A DNA stretch of 64,000 nt from JAENWD01 sp963837165. GTDB lineage: Bacteria; Acidobacteriota; Vicinamibacteria; Vicinamibacterales; JAENWD01. Of the stretch, positions 52,415 through 63,497 are shown piece by piece (position 1 is the first letter of the stretch; every line of letters begins with the position of its first letter). The notes below the pieces were generated by a model that searched no databases, was not told where the DNA came from, and saw nothing but the letters and a program-made list of their open reading frames with translations. The position numbers were made by a program, and so were the translations under genes. The stretch spans positions 62,001 through 126,000 of the forward strand of contig CAWIMD010000003.1 of NCBI GenBank assembly GCA_963837165.1, given 5' to 3'.

Positions 52415-53626
52415 ATGCTCGCAGTCCCGACGTCGAGCGGCCGTCGAGGCCGCTCTCCAGGTCCCGTGCGAGCCGTTGGCCCGTCTTCCCCGTCAGGAAC
52501 GGGGCGCTCCGTAGACTTCGTGGTCGCCGTCCTGGGCGGCGCGCTCCTGGCCGGATCGCTCGCCGCCGGTCAGCCCTGGCTCGACCGACACATTCTGCCC
52601 TCGTTCTTCCTGCCGCGCCCCTGGTATGTGCACGCGGAGACGGCCGCCCGCGCGGGCATGGCCGTGCTTGGCATCGCGCTCCTCCTGCGGGCGCGGCCGC
52701 GGCGCGGGCCACGACGCCACGGCTCATCGCAGCGCGTTCTTCACGTCGCTCTCGCGGCGCTCCTGGCGCTCGGTGCGGCCGAGCTCGTGCTTCGCCTTGC
52801 GCATCCGCGGCCGGTGGGATGGCTGGTGCCGGCCGACGAGGAACCACTGCGACGCTCCGATCCGCGGCTTGGCTGGGTACTGGTGCCGAATCGCACCGGG
52901 CGCGCCACCATGGGCGGCCGCGGCGTCGAGTACGCGACCGATCCGGCCGGGTATCGGGTCCGCCGCGCCGACGAGCCCGTCGATCCGGAGCGGCCGACGA
53001 TCGTGTTCACCGGCGAGTCGATCGTGTTCGGCGAGGGACTCGCGTGGGACGAGAGCATCCCCGCGCGGGTCGGTGCGGCCCTGGGGATGCAGAGCGCGAA
53101 CCTCGCCGTTCACGGCTTCGCCAGCGATCAGGCGTATCTCAGACTCGCGGGCGAGCTGCCCCGTTTTCGGCGGCCCGTGGCCGTCGTGACCGTGTTCATG
53201 CCGGCGCTCTTCGGGCGCAACCTCGACGGCAGCCGTCCGCACCTGGAGCCTGGGTTGATCTGGCGGCCGGGTGAGCCGCACTCGCGGCTCGGATCGCTCG
53301 CCGCCCTGCTCGTCCCCTACCGGAGCGAGGCCACCGTCGAGCGCGGCATTGCCATGACGCGCGATGTGCTGGCGGCGACGAGCGACCTCGCCCGCTCGCG
53401 TGGCGCCGTCCCGCTCGTCGTCGTGCCGCAGTTCTGGCAGGAGGACGCGCTGGAGCGGTCGCTGCGCGAGCGCATCCTGGAGCAGCCGCATGTGCCGTAC
53501 CTGCTGGTCGAGGCGGGTCCGGACTGGAGGCTGCCCCGTGCCCTGCACCCGAACGCGGGCGCGGCACGCCGGATCGCCGGCGCGATTGCAGCGCGGCTGC
53601 ACGCCGAGCTCGGTACGACACGGTGA
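52415..53626 (+). CDS. SGNH/GDSL-type hydrolase with membrane anchor
   Basis: Up to 403 residues. Two N-terminal helices (DFVVAVLGGALLAGSLAAG, and VLHVALAALLALGAAELVL), then an SGNH fold: block I TIVFTGESIVFGEGL (Ser in GESIVFG), block III-like QSANLAVHGFASDQ and the His in LHPNAGA. Members deacylate or modify surface glycans. Start is uncertain: ATG 52415 or GTG 52466. It diverges from the ferritin-like gene with a gap of only 23 bases if 52415 is used, so the later start is plausible. Adjacent genes suggest the same modification locus. Confidence 0.75.
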   Translation: MLAVPTSSGRRGRSPGPVRAVGPSSPSGTGRSVDFVVAVLGGALLAGSLAAGQPWLDRHILPSFFLPRPWYVHAETAARAGMAVLGIALLLRARPRRGPRRHGSSQRVLHVALAALLALGAAELVLRLAHPRPVGWLVPADEEPLRRSDPRLGWVLVPNRTGRATMGGRGVEYATDPAGYRVRRADEPVDPERPTIVFTGESIVFGEGLAWDESIPARVGAALGMQSANLAVHGFASDQAYLRLAGELPRFRRPVAVVTVFMPALFGRNLDGSRPHLEPGLIWRPGEPHSRLGSLAALLVPYRSEATVERGIAMTRDVLAATSDLARSRGAVPLVVVPQFWQEDALERSLRERILEQPHVPYLLVEAGPDWRLPRALHPNAGAARRIAGAIAARLHAELGTTR

Positions 53627-53769
53627 GCGCACGAGGCGGGCGAAGCAAAAGTCCCACCAGGCGACTGCGCGCCGGAACGGGCCCGGGCGCGCGGTCGATC
53701 TGCAGAGGAGCGGTTACGCGGGGTGAACGGGGCTTTCGAGACTGGTAACTGGCGGTGTCCCGGTCGGCG

Positions 53770-56754
<2,985 letters not shown>

Positions 56755-56792
56755 CGTTCACCTCGCGAGGCGGCCACTACACTACTCTAGGC

Positions 56793-56820
56793 ATTGACGA
56801 TTGACGATTGACGATTGACG
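56793..56820. repeat. Heptamer tandem repeat (ATTGACG)x4
   Basis: Four perfect ATTGACG units followed by a degenerate ATTTGGGATTGACC, between the hybrid kinase and the receiver gene. Reverse complement (CGTCAAT) matches the heptamer at 16639. Confidence 0.9.
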
Positions 56821-56862
56821 ATTTGGGATTGACCGAGCAGGATTGGGCCAGGGAGGCTGCAG

Positions 56863-57747
56863 ATGGCCACGACCCCGGGAAAGGCGCGGGTGCTGGTCGT
56901 CGATGACGACCGCGCGCTGCGCTACGCGCTGGCTGCCCTGCTGCAGGAGGCCGGCTATCACGTCGAGCAGGCGGCCAGCGGGCCTGACGCCCTGGCGTGC
57001 CTGCAGGCCGGGCACGTGGACCTGATGCTGCTCGACGTCGGCCTGCCCGGCATGGGCGGGCTGGAGGTGCTGGCGGAGGTCCGCAAGCTCCCCGCGCCGC
57101 CGTCGGTGGTGGTGATGACCGCCGACGACACGCCGCGGACGCTGCTCGCCGCCATCCGCGGCCAGGCGCACCGGTACGTCCGGAAGCCGTTCGCGCCGGG
57201 CGATATCGCCGAGGTCGTGGAGAGTGCGCTGTCGGCGGCCGCGGCCGACCCGCTGCCCATCGAGGTCGTGTCGGCGCGGCCCGAGTGGGTGGAGCTGGTG
57301 GCGCCGTGCGCCCTGGAGGTCGTCGATCGCATCCAGGCATTCGTGATGCAGCTCGAGACCGACCTGCCCGAAGCCGTCCGCGAGTCGGTCGGGACGGCGT
57401 TCCGCGAGCTGCTGTCGAATGCGATCGAGTGGGGCGGCAAGCTGGACCGCACCCGCACGGTGCGCATCTCGTGCCTGCGGGCGCGGCGCATGCTGCTGTA
57501 CCGGATCGCCGATCCCGGGCAGGGCTTCGACATCGACGGCCTGCGACACGCCGCGATCTCCAATCCGGAGGACGACCCGCTGCAGCACGCCATCGTCCGC
57601 GAGGAGCAGGGCCTGCGGCCCGGCGGGCTCGGGCTGGCCATCACGCGATCGCTGGTGGACGAGCTCATCTACAACGAGGCGCGGAACGAGGTGGTGTTCG
57701 TAAAGTACCTGGACGAGCCGCAGGCGGAGACGCCACCGGAGGGCTGA
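56863..57747 (+). CDS. Receiver domain fused to RsbW-like HATPase
   Basis: 294 residues. An N-terminal receiver (VLVVDDDRALRYAL, DLMLLDVGLPGMGGLEV, YVRKPFAP) is fused to a serine-kinase-type HATPase domain (AFRELLSNAIEWGGKLD, YRIADPGQGFDI, GGLGLAITRSLVDEL). The second half resembles the RsbW/SpoIIAB anti-sigma-factor kinases rather than sensor kinases. It lies 35 bases before a STAS protein, the natural RsbV-like partner. Suggests phosphorylation-gated partner switching. No sigma factor gene is in the window. Confidence 0.9.
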   Translation: MATTPGKARVLVVDDDRALRYALAALLQEAGYHVEQAASGPDALACLQAGHVDLMLLDVGLPGMGGLEVLAEVRKLPAPPSVVVMTADDTPRTLLAAIRGQAHRYVRKPFAPGDIAEVVESALSAAAADPLPIEVVSARPEWVELVAPCALEVVDRIQAFVMQLETDLPEAVRESVGTAFRELLSNAIEWGGKLDRTRTVRISCLRARRMLLYRIADPGQGFDIDGLRHAAISNPEDDPLQHAIVREEQGLRPGGLGLAITRSLVDELIYNEARNEVVFVKYLDEPQAETPPEG

Positions 57748-57782
57748 GGGTCTGCGCCCGGGACCCGATCTGGAGGTGCGGC

Positions 57783-58142
57783 ATGGCGCTGCAGCAACTG
57801 GCCGAGCGACAGGCCGGCGACGTCACGATCCTCGCGCTCGGCGGCCGCTGCGAGGAAGGGGACACCACGATCCGCGATCGGATCGACGAGCTCCTCCGCA
57901 ACGGCAGGGTGAAGGTCGTGCTCGACCTCGGCGCCATGGCGTACATCGACAGCACGGGCGTCGGGACCATCGCCGCCAAGTACCTGACACTGCGGCGCCG
58001 CGGCGGCGACCTGAAGCTGCTGCACGTGCCGCCCAGGACCCTGCAGCTCATGACGGTCACGAAGCTGACCCGCGTTTTCGAGTTCTTCGACGAGGAAGCC
58101 GTCGCGATCGCGAGTTTCCTGGGCGACGCTGGCGCCGCCTGA
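57783..58142 (+). CDS. STAS-domain anti-sigma-factor antagonist
   Basis: 119 residues, one STAS domain with the phosphorylatable Ser in MAYIDSTGVG and the flanking strands VKVVLDLG and DLKLLHVP. GGAGG lies before the ATG. Expected to be phosphorylated by the HATPase partner upstream and to release it when unphosphorylated. Confidence 0.92.
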   Translation: MALQQLAERQAGDVTILALGGRCEEGDTTIRDRIDELLRNGRVKVVLDLGAMAYIDSTGVGTIAAKYLTLRRRGGDLKLLHVPPRTLQLMTVTKLTRVFEFFDEEAVAIASFLGDAGAA

Positions 58143-58153
58143 CGTCGGGCGCG

Positions 58154-58301
58154 GGGCAGACCTGAAGGTCTGCGCTACATGCGTCGGCGTTCGGGGCAGA
58201 CCTGAAAGTCTGCGCTACATGCGTCGGGCGCGGGGCAGACCTGAAGGTCTGCGCTACATGAGCGCCATGCGTCATATGTAGCGCAGGCCTTCAGGCCTGC
58301 C
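58154..58301. repeat. Palindromic repeat cluster (three direct, one inverted)
   Basis: Direct units begin at 58154, 58194 and 58233, each with GGGCAGACCTGAARGTCTGC and GCTACA; the linkers differ slightly (39-40-base periods). An inverted copy at 58277-58301 has the GC-richer core GCAGGCCT...AGGCCTGC. It lies between the STAS gene and the M28 peptidase gene. Confidence 0.9.
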
Positions 58302-58319
58302 CACAGGCGACCGCCGCGG

Positions 58320-59624
58320 TCATGCCCGGGCGCCTGTCCATCCGCCAAACAGATCGTCCCAGACTGTCGCGATCGCCGGTCGATCCCCTTCCGGAATCCC
58401 CGGCGTGAACGGCAATGTCGTGGCCGTGGCCATCTCGTCGAGCCATGTCGCGACCACCGACACGTCGCGGGCCACCACGTCCACCGACACACGGCTCACG
58501 TCGTCGTCGGGCCGGTGATGGAAGAAGCGTCCGGCGTTGCAGTTCACACGGTGATGGAACACGGCGGGCAGGCCCGCTGCCGCGAACGGGAAGTGATCGG
58601 CGTACGGGACCACTCGTGTGATCGTCTGGTAATAAAGGTCGGCCGACCGGAAGTGGCCACGGAACGAGGCCTCGAAATCCGGGTGGCCATTGACGTGCAG
58701 CTGCAGCCAGCCCAGTGCCGACCCGTACGCGTCCAGGTTGTACATCAATCGCCCGTGCCCGGACACGTCCCGGCGATGCGCTCGCACGTAGGCCGCCGAT
58801 CCGACGGACAGCTGCTCCTCGGCGCCAAAGGAAATGATGCGAATCGTCCGCCGCCGCGGGCGGCCGTGCAGGAGGCGCGCGAGCTCCAGCGCGCCGATGA
58901 CGCCCGACCCGTTGTCGTCCGCCCCGGGCGACGCGGCCTGCGTGTCGTGGTGGGCGCCCGCGTAGAGCACCTCGCCGGCCGGATCGGTGCCCGGCAGATC
59001 GATCACCACGTTCTGCGACGTGGCCGGCACCATCCCGCCGACGACGCGGCAGCGAGCGTCGGTGGCGCCCTGCCGCACCCACTCCCACGCGTCCTGGTAG
59101 GCGACGTTCACGGTCGGCACGGCGCCGATGGCCGCGGTGTAGGCCGGAAACATGCCGTCGGCGAGCGGCGTGGCGCCGGGATAGCGCGTGTCCACCATGA
59201 GGAGGAACGCCGGTTCCGCGGCCATGAGGCGCCGGTACGACGCGCGCGACTCGATGTGGCACCCGAGGTGGATCACCGCCCTCCCGCGCAGGTACCCGAA
59301 GTCGTCACGCTGATAGTCGGTCGGCGCGACCACGGCAAGCGGCCCGGTCCGCCAGGCGCCGTCGGTGCCGGGCGTGTTGCTGAAGAGCGAGCACGGGAAG
59401 GCGCGCCATGCATTGCCCATCCGGACTTCCAGCGCTTCTTCGGAGACGACGCGCGACTGGACGGGGAATGTCTCCTCCCAGGTGTCGGCGCCGATCTCGC
59501 GGGCCCGCGCGCTGATGTAGTCGGCGGCTGCGCGCTCGCCGGCCGTGCCGGCCAGCCGGACGCCGATGACGCGCGCGAGCACGTCGAGATCGCCGGCGAG
59601 TCGTTCGGGAGAGGCCTGCAGCAT
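58320..59624 (-). CDS. M28-family aminopeptidase
   Basis: 434 residues with no signal peptide. An N-terminal PA-like insert (VIHLGCHIESRASY) is followed by the M28 metal core: AGAHHDTQAASPGADDNGSGV (His and Asp ligands), SFGAEEQLSVGSAAY (Glu pair), YNLDAYGS and a C-terminal HHRPDDDVSRV with a His ligand. Two-zinc exopeptidase. Substrate unknown. Start ATG 59624; the gene converges with the STAS gene across the repeat cluster. Confidence 0.85.
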   Translation of the reverse strand: MLQASPERLAGDLDVLARVIGVRLAGTAGERAAADYISARAREIGADTWEETFPVQSRVVSEEALEVRMGNAWRAFPCSLFSNTPGTDGAWRTGPLAVVAPTDYQRDDFGYLRGRAVIHLGCHIESRASYRRLMAAEPAFLLMVDTRYPGATPLADGMFPAYTAAIGAVPTVNVAYQDAWEWVRQGATDARCRVVGGMVPATSQNVVIDLPGTDPAGEVLYAGAHHDTQAASPGADDNGSGVIGALELARLLHGRPRRRTIRIISFGAEEQLSVGSAAYVRAHRRDVSGHGRLMYNLDAYGSALGWLQLHVNGHPDFEASFRGHFRSADLYYQTITRVVPYADHFPFAAAGLPAVFHHRVNCNAGRFFHHRPDDDVSRVSVDVVARDVSVVATWLDEMATATTLPFTPGIPEGDRPAIATVWDDLFGGWTGARA

Positions 59625-59655
59625 GGGGCGGAGCGCCGTAGGGAGCGACGCCGGT

Positions 59656-60495
59656 CTACTTCGACAGGGTCGCGCTTTCGACGATGGCGCCGTACCGGTA
59701 GCCGGCGCCGAAGTCCTTGTCGATTCCCAGCGTGCCGGTCGCCGTCACGATGTCGCCGGGCTTGGCCTCGTCCGCGGTCGTCACCGTGATGTCGTTGGTG
59801 CCGTCCTTCGCCTTGCCGGTGCCGTCCTGCAGGTGCACCCAGTTCCGGCCCATGACGCCGCCGAGGGCCTTCACGACCTTGCCGCGCACGACGACGGTCG
59901 TGCCGGCGAGCGCCTTGCGTCTGGCCCACAGGTCGGCCACGGTGTGTCCGCCGGCGGGCGGCGCGATCGCCTCGGTCACGCCGGTGGGCGAGGCCGGTGC
60001 GCCGGCGCCGACCGGCGGGTGGCCCGGAGGCATGGTCTGTCCGCTGGCGGGCGGCATGCCTTCGGTCGCCTCAGTCGGCAGGGGCTCGCCGCCGCGCGAT
60101 ACTCTGGAGGCGAAGTAGATCAGCGGGAAGTCGCGTCCGAGCTTCGCGCTGTGGAAGTTCTGCATCGGTATCTCGAGCGGCACCGTCAGGGTCTCGCCCA
60201 CCTTGACGGCGATCGGGCTCGTCGCGACCCAGATCTGCTCGGTCCCGGTGTCGAGCCGGACGTACGTGTAGCCTCCGGCGTCCATCGTCTCGACGATCGT
60301 GCCGGTGGCCGTCTCAGCCGGGTCCTGCGGCACCGGCGACCTTTTCTCGTGTGCGGGCATCGCCGGCGGGACGGCAGGCGATGCGGCTGTCGTGGCGTTC
60401 GAGGCGCTGGTGGCCGGAGCCTTGGAACACGTGCTTCCCGCGACGGCGCCGGCGAGCAGCCAGGGCAGCACCGGGATCAGGCGAGCGGAGGACAT
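59656..60495 (-). CDS. Predicted lipoprotein with OB-fold domain
   Basis: 279 residues. A signal peptide ends at a Cys (AVAGSTCSK) that fits a lipobox loosely. A first strand-rich part (VRLDTGTEQIWVATSPIAV) resembles a small beta domain, then a low-complexity Pro/Ala/Gly linker, and a C-terminal OB-fold-like part (TTVVVRGKVVKALGGVMGRN, WVHLQDGTG, DIVTATGTLGIDKDFGAG). Such domains occur in periplasmic nucleic-acid or haem-related proteins. Function unknown. ATG at 60495 preferred over an upstream start at 60534. Confidence 0.7.
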   Translation of the reverse strand: MSSARLIPVLPWLLAGAVAGSTCSKAPATSASNATTAASPAVPPAMPAHEKRSPVPQDPAETATGTIVETMDAGGYTYVRLDTGTEQIWVATSPIAVKVGETLTVPLEIPMQNFHSAKLGRDFPLIYFASRVSRGGEPLPTEATEGMPPASGQTMPPGHPPVGAGAPASPTGVTEAIAPPAGGHTVADLWARRKALAGTTVVVRGKVVKALGGVMGRNWVHLQDGTGKAKDGTNDITVTTADEAKPGDIVTATGTLGIDKDFGAGYRYGAIVESATLSK

Positions 60496-60561
60496 TCGGC
60501 ATCCTGTCGCGCCGCCTGCAGCGCTGTCAACCACGACCTCCCGGTTCGTGCGCCGGTCTTG

Positions 60562-61494
60562 TCACTGCAGCCATTGGAAGAGATCGCGCACCGCGGCGAG
60601 ACCCTGACGATGGGCCGTCACGGCATCCAGGCTGTTCGGCGATCCCTTCTCCACCGCCTGCTCCAGCGTCAGCTGCGGCCGCACGTCGTGCTGCTGCAGC
60701 CAGGATGCGAGCCGGCCGTAGTCGATGTCATCTTTGGCGCTGAACACCTCGGTCCACACGCCGCCGTGCGACTGCCGCAGGTGCAGCTCCGCGATGCGCC
60801 GGCCGTAGCGCTCGACCGTGTCGGAGAGCGCCACCTGCGAGTCGCCGCAGCCGCGGAACACCCAGTGGGCGTCCAGGCAGAATGCGACGTGCGCCGGGTC
60901 GGTCGCGGTCAGCATGTGGTGGAACTCGCGCGCGCCCAGCCGCAGCTCGGCATCGTGATTGTGGTACGCGAGCGTCAGCCCGAGCGCGCGCAGCTGGCGG
61001 CCGAGGTGGTCCAGCGCCACGGCCTGCGATCGGATCTGCGGATCCGTCTTGTTCTCCGGACCGCCCCACCGGATCGGCGAGGGGTTGGTCACGACGATGC
61101 GGGTGCCGATCTCGACCGCGCGCCGCGCAATCGCCAGGACGTGGGCCATGCTGGCGGCCGACGTGGACTCGTCGTGCAGCGTGCTGTTCACGTAGAGCGA
61201 CCGCATCTCGAGCCCGTGAGCCTGCAGGCGGGGACCGAGGCCCTCGAGCTCGGCGACGTCGTCGATGATTGGCTCGTAGCCGGTGAGGCCCGCCGACGCG
61301 ATCGCCGCCAGCGCCTCGTCCGAGTGCAGGACGAATGCGCCGCCCGCACGGGTGGCGAAGGTGGTCCAGGGATAGGTGTTGGTGGCGACGAACAGCGTGG
61401 CCGCGGCGCCGGCGGTCGCCGGCCGGGCGGCAGCCGCAAGGCCTGCCGCCGCCGTGCGGGCCAGGAAGTCGCGGCGATCCATCCGGGCGGTCAC
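60562..61494 (-). CDS. Tat-exported sugar phosphate isomerase/epimerase-like TIM barrel
   Basis: 310 residues. A twin-arginine signal (MDRRDFLARTAAAGLAA) is followed by a xylose-isomerase-like TIM barrel: IIDDVAELEGLG, LAYHNHDAELRL, HVAFCLDAHWVF and LTLEQAVEKG, carrying the usual Glu, His and Asp metal ligands. Its start overlaps the stop of the upstream Gfo/Idh gene by four bases (ATGA), so the two are coupled. Probably a periplasmic step in sugar or inositol metabolism together with that dehydrogenase. Confidence 0.85.
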   Translation of the reverse strand: MTARMDRRDFLARTAAAGLAAAARPATAGAAATLFVATNTYPWTTFATRAGGAFVLHSDEALAAIASAGLTGYEPIIDDVAELEGLGPRLQAHGLEMRSLYVNSTLHDESTSAASMAHVLAIARRAVEIGTRIVVTNPSPIRWGGPENKTDPQIRSQAVALDHLGRQLRALGLTLAYHNHDAELRLGAREFHHMLTATDPAHVAFCLDAHWVFRGCGDSQVALSDTVERYGRRIAELHLRQSHGGVWTEVFSAKDDIDYGRLASWLQQHDVRPQLTLEQAVEKGSPNSLDAVTAHRQGLAAVRDLFQWLQ

Positions 61495-62735
61495 GCCTTC
61501 AGCCCTCCCAGGTCCATCTCCAGCCGGCGGTTCTCCTTCAGGATCCCCGCCATCGTGACCGGCGTTCGTCGCGCCGCCGCTTCGCGGCCGAGGATCGAGA
61601 CGAGCGCGCTGTCCACGGCGGGCTGCACGGTCTCGTTGTCGGTGCGCTCGCCAGTGACCGCCTGGTGGAACGCGGCGATGTTGCGAACGGCGCCGGCCTC
61701 GTAGAGATTCTCCACCGTGCCGCCCGGCAGGTGGTGCGGGCCGCCGCGGATGTACGCCTTGCCCCAGTAGGACAGCCGCGCGCTGGCGTCGCTGCCCTGG
61801 ATCTCGGTGGCGAGCGAGCCGTTGGCCGAGAACCAGAGCTCGGAGTTGCCCTTCGGGCTCTGGTGGTTCCAGACCGTCCCGTCGTCGAACGTGAACATCG
61901 TGCAGATGGAGTCGAGCGCGTCGCCGTGAGGCTCCTGTCGGTACTTGGCGCCCCAGCCGTACGCGGCGACCGGGAGGCGGCCGAGCGCCCGCAGCACGAT
62001 GTCGAGGACGTGGATGTCGTAGTTGCCGATGTACCCGCAGCCGAGGGCGTCGTCGTTCACCCAGATCAGGTTCTGGAGGCGGCTCTCGAGGTTCGCGGTG
62101 AACGGCGGGTCGTCGAAGGCCTTGCCGCCGGTCGCGCCGGCGCTGAAGACGGTCTGGATTCGTCCGAGCCCGCCCTCGCGGATTCCGCGCATCACCTCGA
62201 TGTTGTGCGGATCGGTCGGCATCTGGTAGTCCACGAGGAACACGCGCCTGCCGGCCGTTGCCCGCTTCGCGGACTCGCGAATCGACAGCGCGCCGGGCAC
62301 GTCGGAGGCGACGGGCTTGGCCATGTAGACGTGGAGGCCGGCCTCGACGGCCGCGCGCGCCTGTTCGGGGAAGAAGTACGGCAGGTCCTCGAGGGCAATG
62401 GCGTCGATGCCGCTCTCGATCAGGCGCTTGTAGCCGGACAGGCCCGAGAAGCGGCGCGCCGGGTCGACGCCGAGTGCGGCCCCCTGTTCATCTGCCACGT
62501 GGGGAAAGTAGTCGGCGACCGCGTGCAGATCGTAGCCGCCGTGCTGGCGGAACAGCCCGGCAATCCAGTGGCCGCGCCCGCCCAGGCCGACGACGCCGAG
62601 CTTCACCGTTCTGGCGGGCGGTGCTGCCGCCTGGCCCCCGGCCGCCGCGGGAGCGGCGAAGAGGGGTCCGGCCGCCGTCGCGGCGAGCGTGCCGGCAATG
62701 AACTCTCTTCGTGACACGGGTCGGGTGCGCGCCAT
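61491..62735 (-). CDS. Tat-exported Gfo/Idh/MocA oxidoreductase
   Basis: 414 residues. The signal VSRREFIAGTLAATAAG has the twin-arginine pattern. A Rossmann motif KLGVVGLGGRGHW is followed by GLHVYMAKPVASD (the EKP-like motif with Ala-Lys-Pro) and the C-terminal substrate domain (GNYDIHVLDIVLRAL). GGAGGAGCC precedes the ATG at 62735. Such enzymes act on periplasmic sugars with cofactor bound before export. First gene of a two-gene operon with the isomerase. Confidence 0.9.
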   Translation of the reverse strand: MARTRPVSRREFIAGTLAATAAGPLFAAPAAAGGQAAAPPARTVKLGVVGLGGRGHWIAGLFRQHGGYDLHAVADYFPHVADEQGAALGVDPARRFSGLSGYKRLIESGIDAIALEDLPYFFPEQARAAVEAGLHVYMAKPVASDVPGALSIRESAKRATAGRRVFLVDYQMPTDPHNIEVMRGIREGGLGRIQTVFSAGATGGKAFDDPPFTANLESRLQNLIWVNDDALGCGYIGNYDIHVLDIVLRALGRLPVAAYGWGAKYRQEPHGDALDSICTMFTFDDGTVWNHQSPKGNSELWFSANGSLATEIQGSDASARLSYWGKAYIRGGPHHLPGGTVENLYEAGAVRNIAAFHQAVTGERTDNETVQPAVDSALVSILGREAAARRTPVTMAGILKENRRLEMDLGGLKA

Positions 62736-62930
62736 CCTGGCTCCTCCCTCGCGGCGCCTGCCCGCCGCGCCGTCATCATGATGCGAGGGTCGGGCGCGGG
62801 GCAACCGTCGCGAGGGCAGGCGAGGCCCCTGCGCCACCTCGGCCTTTCGCTCGACCGCGGGGCTTCGGCAGCCAGATGCCCGACGCGCGGGATCGCAGTA
62901 GAATCGCCGTCGGGTTCAGGAGGGGCGACC

Positions 62931-63356
62931 ATGAAGACCGTGCGGCAGATGCTTGCGGGCAAGACCCGCGTCTACGCAGTCACGCCTGAGCAGACGATCC
63001 TCGATGCCCTGCGTCTGATGGCCGAGAAGAACATCGGCGCCGTCGTCGTGTTGTCCGACGGCGCCGTGAAGGGCATTTTGTCCGAGCGCGACTACGCCCG
63101 GAAGGTCGTGCTGTTCGGCAAGACGTCCAGGTCCACGCCGGTCTGCGACATCATGACGACCGACGTGATTACCGTCGCGCCGGACTGGACGGCGGATCAG
63201 TGCATGGCGCTGATGACGGAGCGGCGTGTCCGGCACCTTCCCGTTCTCGAGGACGACCAGCTCGTCGGGATCGTCTCGATCGGCGACGTGGTCCGCGCTG
63301 TCGTCGAGGAGCAGCAGTTCACGATCAGCTCGCTCGAGGCGTACATCAGGAGCTGA
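62931..63356 (+). CDS. CBS-domain protein
   Basis: 141 residues, two CBS domains in tandem (KTRVYAVTPEQTILDALRLM and MTTDVITVAPDWTADQCMAL) closing with RRVRHLPVLEDDQLVGIVSI. Binds adenine nucleotides and regulates partner proteins. ATG at 62931 has AGGAGG upstream. Stands alone between divergent and convergent neighbours. Confidence 0.9.
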   Translation: MKTVRQMLAGKTRVYAVTPEQTILDALRLMAEKNIGAVVVLSDGAVKGILSERDYARKVVLFGKTSRSTPVCDIMTTDVITVAPDWTADQCMALMTERRVRHLPVLEDDQLVGIVSIGDVVRAVVEEQQFTISSLEAYIRS

Positions 63357-63497
63357 AGGGCGGCGTCGTCATCTGCGGGGTCTGGGGACTGCTGAGTGGC
63401 AGGCCTGACCGCCTCCGCCAAGGCTACGGGCCTCGCGCTGTCGGCTGCCCTATCCTGCGGCACCACGACAACGCGATCGTTCACCGTCGTCGCCGCC

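Noticed and set aside
48696..53626. NRPS/PKS-type biosynthetic cluster
   Set aside because: Carbamoyl- and methyltransferases occur in such clusters, but no carrier, condensation or ketosynthase domains are present.
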